The notes beneath the pieces were generated by a model, which saw only the letters and a list, made by a program, of their open reading frames with translations, ran no database searches and was not told where the DNA came from. Of a stretch of DNA of 64,000 nt, positions 53,367 through 62,838 are shown piece after piece; position 1 is the first letter of the stretch, and the number at the start of each line of letters is the position of its first letter. The DNA lies in the NCBI GenBank assembly GCA_028287235.1, contig JAQBQB010000002.1:372001-436000 (forward strand), written 5' to 3'. This DNA is from Gemmatimonadota bacterium. GTDB taxonomy: Bacteria > Gemmatimonadota > Gemmatimonadetes > Gemmatimonadales > Gemmatimonadaceae. The translations under genes and the position numbers were made by a program.

Positions 53367-54766
53367 GCGTGCTCTGTGATCGCGAGCGACCCGCGCGGGG
53401 TGGCCCCGTCATGCACCAGTGCCCTCAGGTCCTCGAGCGTCGAGGGCACCGTGAACACCACCCCGCGCTTGTAGCTCTCGTGCAACAGCGTTCGAAGGAA
53501 CCATGTGCTGATGCGCGTGTGAATGCCCCCGTCGACGCGGTTCCACGCTTTCGCCCACCAGCGCGGCAGGTGCGTGAGGAACCAACGCAGAATTTCATGT
53601 CCTTCGAGCCGCCGAATGCCCACGCGCGCACAGGCCGCCTCGCCGATCAGGATCTCGACGTACAGATGCATCACGGTCGGGAGGTGGAGGAACCACCACT
53701 TCTCCTGTGGAAGCACCGTCCCGAGCATTGCCAGGTGACGTTCGGCCAGCTTGCACCCGTCCGGATTTTCTTCCCACGATTTCTCGAACCAGTTGCCGCG
53801 CCACTTCGTTTCACCGGCATAGTGGCGGCGTGAATAAGCGGCGTAGAACTCCGACGCTTCGGCGAGGCTCTCCGGCAGGTGGCTCTCGTCCTTCGGGTCG
53901 CCGGGCGGATGAATGCCCATGAGGTGCGCAAACACCCGCCACACGTAGTAGAAATCCTCCGCTTCCGCGTTCGTGAGCGGGATGTGCAGCTGGCGTAATC
54001 CGCGCACGACGAGCAGCGAGAACGCCATGATCGTGGCGAGCAGATCTTCCTGGTTGATCGGCACGCCGTACTTCGCCCGATAAGCCGCGTAGCCCCCGTT
54101 CTTGTCGCGCTGGTCGAGGATCTTCGGCGCCACGTTCGAACGCACACCGGCGTGCAGCAAGCGCATCTGCTGTGCGTTGAGCAGCGCGACGCCCGACCGC
54201 TCGAAGCTCTGCGGGCTCGACACGTTCACGAGGAGCTGAAGCGTTCCCATGAGCCGGTGATAGGTGTGCGCCAGCAGCTCGCCCGAGATGTTGAGAATCT
54301 TGGTCGCTCCCGCCGCCGCGTATCCCTCGGGGAGACTCTTGCACAGGAGCGCGAGCACCGACGGAACCATCCGCTCGTTGAACACGATCTGGCCGCGGAT
54401 GACGCGATCGCGATCGACCCACTCCGGGAGTTGCGGTTGCCGACAGTGGTTGCACCACGCGTAGGTGTCGGCGAAGAACTGCTTCAACGCCTCGGGCGCA
54501 TCGTCGGCCAACCGCTGATCGTTCTGCGTCATGGGCGTGAACACCCGGCGAACGACGGCCGCACAGTTGTCGACCTTGGACAGCTCGACGGCGCAGCGGT
54601 CGGCTGCCTCGTCGCCGAACTGGCGAAGCCCGTCGAGGAACGCGTCGTCCGACCAGCGCGACTTGCCGAGGTGCGCGGCCATCGCGGTCGACTCGCGGCC
54701 CGCTACGGTCGTGGCGGTATTCGGAGTGAGCGGCGTCGTCGGCACTGTGCTCGCTGGCTGGGTCAT
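53363..54766 (-). CDS. DUF2236 oxygenase-like protein (MpaB/Lcp type)
   Basis: 467-residue mostly helical protein of the DUF2236 superfamily, which includes fungal MpaB and the b-type haem latex-clearing protein. Conserved blocks seen: FNERMVPSVLALLCKSLPEGYAA, NISGELLAHTYHRLMGTLQLL, NQEDLLATIMAFSLLVVRGLRQL and FYYVWRVFAHLMGI, the last two containing the His and Arg residues that contact haem in the relatives. Cytoplasmic by absence of a leader. The activity is not assigned. The small downstream gene is coupled by a 4-nt overlap. Confidence 0.85.
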   Translation of the reverse strand: MTQPASTVPTTPLTPNTATTVAGRESTAMAAHLGKSRWSDDAFLDGLRQFGDEAADRCAVELSKVDNCAAVVRRVFTPMTQNDQRLADDAPEALKQFFADTYAWCNHCRQPQLPEWVDRDRVIRGQIVFNERMVPSVLALLCKSLPEGYAAAGATKILNISGELLAHTYHRLMGTLQLLVNVSSPQSFERSGVALLNAQQMRLLHAGVRSNVAPKILDQRDKNGGYAAYRAKYGVPINQEDLLATIMAFSLLVVRGLRQLHIPLTNAEAEDFYYVWRVFAHLMGIHPPGDPKDESHLPESLAEASEFYAAYSRRHYAGETKWRGNWFEKSWEENPDGCKLAERHLAMLGTVLPQEKWWFLHLPTVMHLYVEILIGEAACARVGIRRLEGHEILRWFLTHLPRWWAKAWNRVDGGIHTRISTWFLRTLLHESYKRGVVFTVPSTLEDLRALVHDGATPRGSLAITEHA

Positions 54767-54853
54767 TGGCGTGTCCTCGAGGAACGATCACCGCCCGGCA
54801 TCGGGCGAAGCGAAGCTAGCATTGCGCGCGCGCGCCCGCCATTCTCCACTCTC

Positions 54854-55915
54854 ATGAGCTACCGCATACTCGGCGCCGGCCCCTCGGGGTTGGCCGCGGC
54901 AATTACGCTCGCCAAGGCCGGACACGCCGTCGACGTGTACGAACGGCGCGGCGACTGCGGTGCCCGGTTCGGCGGCGATCTACAGGGCATCGAGAATTGG
55001 TCGACGTCGCTCGACGCCCTCGAGGAGCTGCGCGCCGCGGGCATCGCAGTCGACTTTCACTGCGCGCCGATCTCACATGCCATCCAGACCAACGGCGTGC
55101 GCGACAGCTCGCTTTCCTTCGCCCGCCCTGGCCTCTATCTCGTCAAACGCGGCGCGGCGCACGACACGCTCGATCAATCGCTGAAGCGGCAGGCGCTCGC
55201 CGCGGGGGCTCGCCTGCACTTTCGCGAATCGATCGACCCCGAGCGCGCCGACATCGTCGCCACCGGCCCACGCGGACGGAAGATCTTCGCGATCGATCGC
55301 GGCGTCGTCTTCGACACGGACGCTCCCGACTGTGCCGTGGTGCTCATGGACGACCGGGCCGCGCCCAAGGGCTACGCGTATCTGCTCGTGAGCGGGGGCT
55401 ACGGCTGCCTCGCGACGATGTTGTTCGAAGACTTTCCGTCGATCCACGAGCGGCTCGCCTATACGCGCCGCCTGCTCGAATCGCGATACGGCGTCACGGT
55501 TCGCAATCCGCGTCCGGTCGGCGGGGTGGGCCATTTCACTCTGCGTGCGGAGTTCAAGAAGGGCAGCGCGCTCCACGTCGGCGAGGCGGCGGGGCTTCAG
55601 GATTTCCTCTGGGGCTTCGGCATTCGCAGCGCGATTCGCTCCGGCGTTGGCGCCGCCGGCTGCGTGCTCGAGGGCCGCGATTGGCAAGCGCACGCTGACG
55701 CGCAGTTCTCGAGCGCGTTGCGGGCGAGCGTCGTCAACCGGTTTCTCTTCGAGAATCTCCGGCATGGCCGGTACGCCGTGCTCATGACGCTCTTCAAGCT
55801 TGGCGGTCCGCACGCGCTGCTTCGCGCGATCTCCCGGCTCAATCCCCTGCACCGCGTGCTCTTTCCCGCGGCCCGGGCGTACACGCGCCGCCGCTACCCG
55901 CAGATCGAGATCTAG
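54854..55915 (+). CDS. FAD-dependent oxidoreductase (geranylgeranyl-reductase-like)
   Basis: 353-residue flavoprotein with the dinucleotide motif ILGAGPSGLAAAITLAKAG at the N-terminus, the second acidic end VYERRGDC, and a C-terminal G-D-like block LHVGEAAGLQDFLWGFGIRSAI typical of the geranylgeranyl reductase/lycopene cyclase group. The C-terminus continues for 70 residues with Arg/Phe-rich helices (RALRFLFENLRHGRY-like). Start 54854 gives the Rossmann N-terminus. Substrate unknown; divergent from DUF2236. Confidence 0.85.
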   Translation: MSYRILGAGPSGLAAAITLAKAGHAVDVYERRGDCGARFGGDLQGIENWSTSLDALEELRAAGIAVDFHCAPISHAIQTNGVRDSSLSFARPGLYLVKRGAAHDTLDQSLKRQALAAGARLHFRESIDPERADIVATGPRGRKIFAIDRGVVFDTDAPDCAVVLMDDRAAPKGYAYLLVSGGYGCLATMLFEDFPSIHERLAYTRRLLESRYGVTVRNPRPVGGVGHFTLRAEFKKGSALHVGEAAGLQDFLWGFGIRSAIRSGVGAAGCVLEGRDWQAHADAQFSSALRASVVNRFLFENLRHGRYAVLMTLFKLGGPHALLRAISRLNPLHRVLFPAARAYTRRRYPQIEI

Positions 55916-55989
55916 TAAACCGCACTGCCGCAGGATACCATAGACAGGCGCGATCTCTCTCACCGCAGCCCCTCTCCATTCCCGCGGCG

Positions 55990-58900
55990 ATGCAGCCTGG
56001 AACGTCGATCGGCCCCTTCCAAATCGTCGCGCCGCTCGGTGCGGGCGGCATGGGTGAAGTATTTCGAGCCCACGACACGCGTCTCGAGCGCGAGGTCGCG
56101 CTCAAGCTGCTGCCGTCGTCGTCCGTCGCCGACGAGCGCGCGGTAGAGCGTTTCGCGCGCGAGGCGCGCGCCGCGTCGGCGCTGAACCATCCGAACATCG
56201 TCACCATCTACGACATCGGTGAGTCGGCGTTCGGACGCTACATCGCGATGGAGCTCATCAAGGGACGCACGCTCGCCACGCTGATCAAGGCCGGCGGCGC
56301 GGAGGCGACCGCGGTCGACGTCATCGCGCAGGCCGCGGAAGCGCTGGCCGTGGCGCACGAGGCGGGCATCGTGCACCGCGACATCAAGCCCGAGAACGTG
56401 ATGGTGCGCGACGACGGCTACGTCAAAGTGCTCGACTTCGGGCTGGCGCGACTGCTCAACCCCGGCGCGCCCGACGGCGCAGCGACGCGCGAGGGCACCA
56501 ACATCACCGAAGCAGGCATGGTGCTCGGCACCGTTCGCTACCTCTCGCCCGAGCAGGGCTGTGGTGAGCTCGTCGGCAGCCCCACTGACGTCTTCGCGCT
56601 GGGCGTCGTGCTCTACGAGCTGCTCACCGGCGTCCACCCGTTCGCCGCCTCGAGCACCATGGGGATGCTCGGCGCGATCCTGTCCCGACCCGCCGCGGCG
56701 CCCTCGACGCATCGCGCCGGCCTCTCGCCGGCGCTCGACACGCTCGTGCTGCACATGTTGTCGAAAGAATCCGCGCCCCGCCCCACGGCCCGCGAGGTGT
56801 CGGACACCCTGCGCGCCTACGCCGGCATCGGCAACCGCGCCGGAGGACGAACCGGCGGGTCGGACCACGCGACCGCGCCCGCCGGTGGTGACACCGACCG
56901 CAGCCGCATCGCTGCCGCCCGCCCCCCCGACCGCCCCTGGATCGTGGGCCGCGAGCGCGACCGTGAGAGAATGCTCATCGCGTACGCGAACGCGGTGCTC
57001 GGCACGGGATCCGTGCTCTCGCTGTCCGGCGAGCCGGGCATCGGCAAGACGACGCTCGTCGAAGATTGCCTCGTGCGCATGACCGATTCCTATCCGTGCA
57101 GCCTGGCGCGCGGCCGGTGCTCGGAGCGCCTCGCGGGAACCGAAGCGTATCTGCCGATTCTCGAGGCGCTCGACGGCGTGCTTCATCACGACCGCGACGG
57201 TGCCGTGCGCGAGGTGATGGCGCGCGTCGCCCCCACCTGGTACGCCAACGTGCGCACCGAGTCGGCCGCACGCGTCGTCGAGGAGTCGACCGACCTGCGC
57301 GCGGTGTCGCAAGAGAAGATGAAGCGCGAGATCGCCGTGCTGCTCACCGAGGCGAGCCGCGTCATGCCGGTGGTGCTGTTCATCGACGACTTGCATTGGG
57401 CCGACGCGTCCACCATCGATCTGCTCGCCTACCTCGGGCCGCGCATCACCGAGCTGCGCGTACTGATCGTGCTGACGTACCGGCCGTCGGAGATGCGCCT
57501 CGCCAAGCATCCGTTCCTCTCGGTGCAGCTCGATCTGCAGGCGCGCGGCATCGCCAGCGAGATCGCGCTCGACTTCCTGTCGCGCGAGAACGTCGTCGAG
57601 TTCCTCGCGCTGCAGTATCCCGACAACCACTTCCCCGCCGACTTCGCGCGCGCCATCCACGACAAGACCGAGGGCAACCCGCTCTTCATGGTCGACGTCG
57701 TTCGCTACCTCGGCTCGCTCGGCGTCATCGCGCAGACAGATGGCAGTTGGGGGCTCGCGCGCTCGGTACCGGACATCGTGCGCGAGCTGCCGCAGTCGGT
57801 GCGCAGCATGATCGAGCGCAAGATCGAGCAGCTCGGCGAGAGCGACCGGCGGCTGTTGTCGGTAGCCAGCGTGCAAGGCTACGAGTTCGACTCGGCCGTC
57901 GTTGCCGCGGTGCTCGGCCTCGATGCCGCCGACGTCGAAGACCAGCTCGTCACGCTCGAGCGCGTGTACGTGTTCGTGCATCGCGTCGAGGAGATCGAGC
58001 TCCCCGACCGCACGCTCACGGTGCGCTACCGGTTCGTGCACGTGCTTTATCAGAATGCGTTGCACGGCGCCCTCACCGCGAGCCGTCGCGTGAGCTACAG
58101 CGCCAAGGTCGCCGCCGAGCTCGAACGGCATTACGGCGCGCGCGCCGGCGACGTGGCCTCGGAGATCGCGGTGCTGTGCGAGACGGCGCGCGAACCGGGC
58201 CGCGCGGCGCAGTACTATACCCTCGCCGCCGAGCGGGCCTCGCAGGTCTTCGCCTACGACGAAGCCGAGGCGCTCGGCCATCGCGGCCTGGCGCAGGTCG
58301 CGCTTCTGCCCGAAGGGCCGGAGCGCATCGGCCTGGAGCTCGGATTGAGTCTCTCGCTGGGCTTCACGAATCTCACACGCAAGGGCTTCGCGCACCCCGA
58401 GACGGCGGAGCACATGAACCGGGCGCGCCAGATCTGTCACATGCTCGGCGAGATTCCGCCGCTGGCGCCGGTGTTGTTCGGCCTCTGCCTCTTTCACATC
58501 GCCAGCGACCGCGTGCAGGAAGGGTACGACGACGCCGAGCGGTTGCTGCGATTGGCCGAAGGCACGGGTGAAGCGGCGCACCGCATGATCGCGCACTGCG
58601 CGGCGACGGGCTCGCTCGCGCACCTCGGCCGCCCCGAGGAGTCGCTCGACCATTTTCGACGCGCCACGGAATTCTTCGATCCCGCGCGCCGCATGACCGA
58701 CCGCGAGCGCTTCCATTCGGATCCGTACCTCATGGCGGCCTGTGAGGCCGTGCGCGATCTGTGGCCCATGGGGCGGTTCGACGAGGCGCGGCGGATGAGC
58801 GAGCGCACCATCGAGCTGGCGCGCATCACCCTCGATCCGCGCGATCGCGCATTCGCCGGTCTGTTCGCCGCCGAGTTGCAGCTCGAGATTGGCAACTTCG

Positions 58901-59541
58901 CGGAAGCGGAGCGCATCGCCGCCGAAGCCATCGCGTTGTGCGAGGAATACGGCATCGCGTCGGAGCGCCTCTGGAATCTCAGCTACCACGGCGCCGCGCT
59001 GCGCCATCTCGGACAGGCCGAACGCGGGCTCGCCGAGATCGAGGGAGCGCTCAACGTGCTGCTCGCCATCAGAGGACTGGTAACGGTGCCGGAATTCTGC
59101 GGTTATCGCGCCGAGTCGCTCGCCGCGCTCGGCAGGTTCGACGAGGCGTTGAGCGCCGTCGACCAGGGCTTGGCGATCGCAGCCGATACGAGCGAGCATC
59201 TCTGGGACGCGAACATCCTTCGCATTCGCGGCGACCTGTTGCTCATGCGCGTTGCCGAAGGAGCGTCGACGGAGAGCGACATCGACACGAGCGTCGCCCT
59301 CGCGGAACGCGCGTATCTCGACGCGATCGACGATGCGCGGACGCGCGGCACGCTCACGTTCGAGCTCCGCGCCGCGCTCGGCCTGGCGCGCCTGCGCGAG
59401 GCGCAGGGCCGCGCCGACGAGGGGCGAGACATGGTGGCGGACGTCTACGAGAAGTTCCCGCCCGCGAATGGCGTCGACGACTTGAACGCGGCTCGCGAAC
59501 TGTTGGGCCGGTCGGAGGGCTCCGTCACGCAGTCATCCTGA
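55990..59541 (+). CDS. Ser/Thr kinase - AAA ATPase - TPR regulator
   Basis: 1183-residue signalling protein. Residues 1-275 are a Hanks-type kinase: Gly-rich loop GAGGMGEVF, Lys39 in ALKLL, catalytic HRDIKPEN, DFGLA and SPEQ. An AAA_16/MalT-like ATPase follows (about 310-680) with Walker A GEPGIGKTT (about 347) and Walker B LFIDDLHWAD (about 460). The rest (about 690-1180) is helical repeats of TPR type (ALGHRGLAQVALLPEG, AEAERIAAEAIALCEEYG, FDEALSAVDQGLAIA). The layout is that of ATP-dependent STAND-like kinases common in Gemmatimonadota and Myxococcota. No C-terminal DNA-binding domain is seen, so output is by phosphorylation. Confidence 0.93.
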   Translation: MQPGTSIGPFQIVAPLGAGGMGEVFRAHDTRLEREVALKLLPSSSVADERAVERFAREARAASALNHPNIVTIYDIGESAFGRYIAMELIKGRTLATLIKAGGAEATAVDVIAQAAEALAVAHEAGIVHRDIKPENVMVRDDGYVKVLDFGLARLLNPGAPDGAATREGTNITEAGMVLGTVRYLSPEQGCGELVGSPTDVFALGVVLYELLTGVHPFAASSTMGMLGAILSRPAAAPSTHRAGLSPALDTLVLHMLSKESAPRPTAREVSDTLRAYAGIGNRAGGRTGGSDHATAPAGGDTDRSRIAAARPPDRPWIVGRERDRERMLIAYANAVLGTGSVLSLSGEPGIGKTTLVEDCLVRMTDSYPCSLARGRCSERLAGTEAYLPILEALDGVLHHDRDGAVREVMARVAPTWYANVRTESAARVVEESTDLRAVSQEKMKREIAVLLTEASRVMPVVLFIDDLHWADASTIDLLAYLGPRITELRVLIVLTYRPSEMRLAKHPFLSVQLDLQARGIASEIALDFLSRENVVEFLALQYPDNHFPADFARAIHDKTEGNPLFMVDVVRYLGSLGVIAQTDGSWGLARSVPDIVRELPQSVRSMIERKIEQLGESDRRLLSVASVQGYEFDSAVVAAVLGLDAADVEDQLVTLERVYVFVHRVEEIELPDRTLTVRYRFVHVLYQNALHGALTASRRVSYSAKVAAELERHYGARAGDVASEIAVLCETAREPGRAAQYYTLAAERASQVFAYDEAEALGHRGLAQVALLPEGPERIGLELGLSLSLGFTNLTRKGFAHPETAEHMNRARQICHMLGEIPPLAPVLFGLCLFHIASDRVQEGYDDAERLLRLAEGTGEAAHRMIAHCAATGSLAHLGRPEESLDHFRRATEFFDPARRMTDRERFHSDPYLMAACEAVRDLWPMGRFDEARRMSERTIELARITLDPRDRAFAGLFAAELQLEIGNFAEAERIAAEAIALCEEYGIASERLWNLSYHGAALRHLGQAERGLAEIEGALNVLLAIRGLVTVPEFCGYRAESLAALGRFDEALSAVDQGLAIAADTSEHLWDANILRIRGDLLLMRVAEGASTESDIDTSVALAERAYLDAIDDARTRGTLTFELRAALGLARLREAQGRADEGRDMVADVYEKFPPANGVDDLNAARELLGRSEGSVTQSS

Positions 59542-59634
59542 GCGGGCGTAGCGACCACCTTTCATCCCGCGTGAGCAAAGCAAAACTCGGGATCTGCCGT
59601 TTCGGTCGTGTAACCAGCGCTGGGCGAACCCGCG

Positions 59635-60744
59635 CTAGCGCCAGGCCACCAACGCCGGCATCGCCGCCACCTTCTCGGCCAGCGACAGCGGCTCGCCGCC
59701 GATCCGGTTCGTGAGCACGATGACCGTCAGTCCCTCGTCCGGGTATTTGACGACGGCGTTCGTGAACCCGCGCGTCTCGCCGGTGTGCCAGACGTGCAAC
59801 CCGCGCGCGCCGCGCTCGGTGTTCCATCCGAATCCGTAGTGCGACACCGCGCCCTTGCTCAGCGTGTACGGCGTCCATGCCTGCTGCTGGAGATCGGCGC
59901 CGAGCAGTGTGTGCTCGTCGAGCGCGCGGTTCCACGCCACGAGATCGTGCGTCGACGTGTAGATGCCGCCGTCGCCAAGGGTCGCGCTCGTGCTGCTCTG
60001 GTCGGCGCGCCGAATGCCGGACGCCGTCTTCGAGTAACCGAAGGCCCTCTGCGGAATCGCGGACACGCCCGCCTCGTACGCCACCGTCGAATCCATGTGG
60101 AGCGGCGCGAAAATGCGGTCGTGCAGAAACGACGCGAACGGCTGGTGCGACACCGCTTCGACGATCAGCGCCAACAAGACGTAGCCCGTGTTGCTGTATC
60201 GATACGCTGAACCGGGCGCGAAGTAGCTGCTGTCGGCGCGGCGAAGGAGCGCCGGGATCTCCCGGTCCTTCACCTGGACCTTCTGCGTGTCCGGCACGAA
60301 GTCCTCGTACGCCCATAGTCCCGCGGTGTGCGTCAACAGATGCCGTACGGTGATCGGCTGTCCGTGCGTCGGCAATCCGGGCAACAGGTCCGCGACGCGG
60401 TCGTCGAGATGCAGCTTGCCGTCCTTGACGAGCAGCAGGATCGCCGTCGCGGTGAACTGCTTCGTCACCGACGCCAGGCGATAATTCGTCCGCTCGGTCG
60501 CCGGCACGTGTGCCTCGAGGTCGGCCATGCCGTACGCGCGGCTCGCCACCACCGTGCCGTTCTTGATGACGATGACGCTCGCGCCCGGCACGACGGTCCT
60601 GTTGTACGCGGCGAAGATGGCATCGATGTCGTGCACCGCGGCGGGCGGCAGGTTGCGTTGCGCCTTCGCGCTCGCCGGCATGACGCCGGCGAGCCCGAGG
60701 CCGACGAGAAGGAGCGTGGCGGTACCAAACCGAATAGATCGCAT
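59635..60744 (-). CDS. Secreted serine hydrolase, class-C beta-lactamase fold
   Basis: 369-residue exported protein with signal peptide ending ASAKAQ. The penicillin-binding motifs are S92-V-T-K95, Y183-S-N185 and HTG (about 319), diagnostic of class-C beta-lactamase/DD-peptidase/EstB-type esterases. The segment LGDGGIYTSTHDLVAWNRAL is standard. Whether it is a peptidase, esterase or beta-lactamase cannot be read. Convergent with the kinase gene. Confidence 0.92.
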   Translation of the reverse strand: MRSIRFGTATLLLVGLGLAGVMPASAKAQRNLPPAAVHDIDAIFAAYNRTVVPGASVIVIKNGTVVASRAYGMADLEAHVPATERTNYRLASVTKQFTATAILLLVKDGKLHLDDRVADLLPGLPTHGQPITVRHLLTHTAGLWAYEDFVPDTQKVQVKDREIPALLRRADSSYFAPGSAYRYSNTGYVLLALIVEAVSHQPFASFLHDRIFAPLHMDSTVAYEAGVSAIPQRAFGYSKTASGIRRADQSSTSATLGDGGIYTSTHDLVAWNRALDEHTLLGADLQQQAWTPYTLSKGAVSHYGFGWNTERGARGLHVWHTGETRGFTNAVVKYPDEGLTVIVLTNRIGGEPLSLAEKVAAMPALVAWR

Positions 60745-60838
60745 CGTCGTTCCAGAACAGTGAACGACAATTATGGCGCCAACGGGCGCGCTGCGTCAGC
60801 GGTCGTCCGCGATTTCGCTCCTTCTCGCCTGCCCTTCC

Positions 60839-62827
60839 CTACGGTCGTTTGCCGTCCGTACCATCGCCGCTCGACACAGCTCGGCCGCCTGGCCGGCCGC
60901 GAATGGGCGGACCGAGCACCTTTGCGTCCATCGTGACGAACCCGAGCCTCAAGTCGGTTCCCTCGCGGAAGCGCGACATGCCTCCGAGCTGGAAGACCAG
61001 ATCCTTCGGCGCCGACAGGGCATCCGGGAGTATCATGCCGCCCGTGAGCTGCGGAGTGAAGTCCCATACCGCGCCCACACCGCGCAGCTGGTTGTCCGGG
61101 TTCGCGATCTCGATCGTCTTCGCGTTCTCAGACGTCAGCACCAGCACGCGCGTCTTGAGCGGGCCGCGCACCGTGTCCGTCTTCGACAGATTGCGCAACA
61201 CCGTCCGGAAGGTGACGCGATTGGCCTGGCGATCGTAGCTCGTCGAGATGGTCTCGAGCGCCACGCGCGACGACAGATTGCTCAATCCCGCGAGATCTCC
61301 GCCGCCGTTGACAGCCACGGCTCCGGTCACGCGGACCGTCGCCGTCCAGAGCTGGGCCATACCATTTCTGTAATCGATCCACGCCGGATGAAACGCGCCC
61401 GCGGCATCCGCCGTGAAGGCGCCGTTGTGCCCCGGCGCGAAGGTGAAGTTCGCGTAGCTCAGCCGGCCGGCAAGCGACACCACTGCCCCGCCGCTGCGCG
61501 CCGTATCCGCTCCTCCCCGCCCTCTCCCGCCGCCGCCACCGCCTCCGCCGGCCGCTGCCACCCACGTCTCGCTCATGCCACCGAACAGGCTCGGCTTGTC
61601 GGTGATCTTCACGCTCGGTGTCCACGTCTCGCCACCGTCGAGCGACGCGCGCATGCGGATGTTCCAGCTGATGTTGTCCTCGAAGTCGCGACGATCGTAC
61701 CACGCGACGGCCACGACGCCGTCCTTGTTCACGGCGACGACTGGCGTCACGTTGTCCGGTCCGTTCACGAGCGGATCGGCCGACGCACGATCGTCGTTGA
61801 TGATCTGCTCGCGCGACCACGTTTTCCCCTTGTCGCTGCTATACGAAAGCATGATCTCGAGCCGGCCGCTGCGGAAATCCGACCACACGACGTAGACGCG
61901 GTCCTTGAAGTGCACCGAGCCGGGATCCGAGGCGAGGTCCGGAATGACGGCCGCTTCCGAACGTGGACGATTCATCCAGTAATCGCCGATGCGGTTGGCT
62001 GTATTCCACGTCTCGCCGCCGTCGGTCGATGTGATGACGTCGAGCCAGTAGTTCGCCGCGGGCAACGGTGTGCGCGCCGCGAGCCCGCCGCGCGCTCCGC
62101 CGCCGACAGCGTTCGCCGCCGGCTTGCGGTGGCCATAGAGTGTCATCAGCGTGCCGTCGGACAGCACGACGCTGTTCGACATGCCGAGGATTCCCTCGGG
62201 GCGCGGCGCGAGGCGCACGATCGGATTGCCGTACGTCGAGCCGCCGTCGGTCGAGGTGAACAGCGCGACGGCATTCTCCTTTTGCGTTCCGCCGAATCCC
62301 GCGGGGCTGCTGTCGGACACCCACGGTACGCTCACCGTGGAATTCATGTACACACGGCCGTGATACTTTCCGGGCGAGAAGTCGGCGACCATGTACTCGC
62401 GATCCCACCCGTAGGCGGGCGGCGTCTTCGTCGGCGGATCCCAGGTGCGGCCGCCGTCGCGCGACCGGAACATGCCCCAGCGCGCCAGCGTGGCGAAGAA
62501 GGCCGATCCGTCGACGCCATACGCGACCGCGGCATCGGCGGTGATCGTCGAGTCGCGCCGCTCCAGCGACACGCTCCAGGTCTTGCCCGTATCGAACGAC
62601 ACGTAGGCGATCGACTTCGTGCCGACCGTGTCGTGATAGGCGATGTGCGCCGCGGCGAGCAGGCGGTCGGCGTGGTTCGGATCGGAGGCGATCACCGGCT
62701 CCGAGTGCGCGTCGCGCGCCCGTCCGGCGCTGATCTGCACGTTGGGACCAACGACGATCTGCTGCGCGCCCAGCGCCGGCGGGATCAACCCGCCGGCGAG
62801 GACAGCCATGAGTAATCTCTGATGCAT
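60839..62827 (-). CDS. Secreted BNR/sialidase-like beta-propeller protein
   Basis: 662-residue exported protein with a signal peptide ending LGAQ. Several Asp-box BNR repeats (FDTGKTWSVS, RDGGRTWDPP, TDGGSTYGNP, TDGGETWNTA, SDKGKTWSRE, LDGGETWTPS) form a sialidase-like propeller. A Gly-rich stretch of about 15 residues (near residue 435) interrupts it, followed by a beta-sandwich tail. Catalytic Arg triad and Tyr of sialidases are not clearly identifiable. Follows the SusD-like gene by 11 bp and is probably in one operon with it. Confidence 0.87.
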   Translation of the reverse strand: MHQRLLMAVLAGGLIPPALGAQQIVVGPNVQISAGRARDAHSEPVIASDPNHADRLLAAAHIAYHDTVGTKSIAYVSFDTGKTWSVSLERRDSTITADAAVAYGVDGSAFFATLARWGMFRSRDGGRTWDPPTKTPPAYGWDREYMVADFSPGKYHGRVYMNSTVSVPWVSDSSPAGFGGTQKENAVALFTSTDGGSTYGNPIVRLAPRPEGILGMSNSVVLSDGTLMTLYGHRKPAANAVGGGARGGLAARTPLPAANYWLDVITSTDGGETWNTANRIGDYWMNRPRSEAAVIPDLASDPGSVHFKDRVYVVWSDFRSGRLEIMLSYSSDKGKTWSREQIINDDRASADPLVNGPDNVTPVVAVNKDGVVAVAWYDRRDFEDNISWNIRMRASLDGGETWTPSVKITDKPSLFGGMSETWVAAAGGGGGGGGRGRGGADTARSGGAVVSLAGRLSYANFTFAPGHNGAFTADAAGAFHPAWIDYRNGMAQLWTATVRVTGAVAVNGGGDLAGLSNLSSRVALETISTSYDRQANRVTFRTVLRNLSKTDTVRGPLKTRVLVLTSENAKTIEIANPDNQLRGVGAVWDFTPQLTGGMILPDALSAPKDLVFQLGGMSRFREGTDLRLGFVTMDAKVLGPPIRGRPGGRAVSSGDGTDGKRP

Positions 62828-62838
62828 TGTACGTGTCC

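Noticed and set aside
55960-59199. Open frame of over 1000 codons antisense to the kinase-ATPase-TPR gene
   Set aside because: Composition dominated by Arg/His/Glu/Ala as expected for antisense of GC-rich coding DNA; no domains, while the opposite strand has a full set of kinase motifs.
59542-59634. Direct-repeat-like GTCATCCTGAGCG segment after the kinase gene
   Set aside because: Resembles common short intergenic repeats, but I see no second clear copy in the window.
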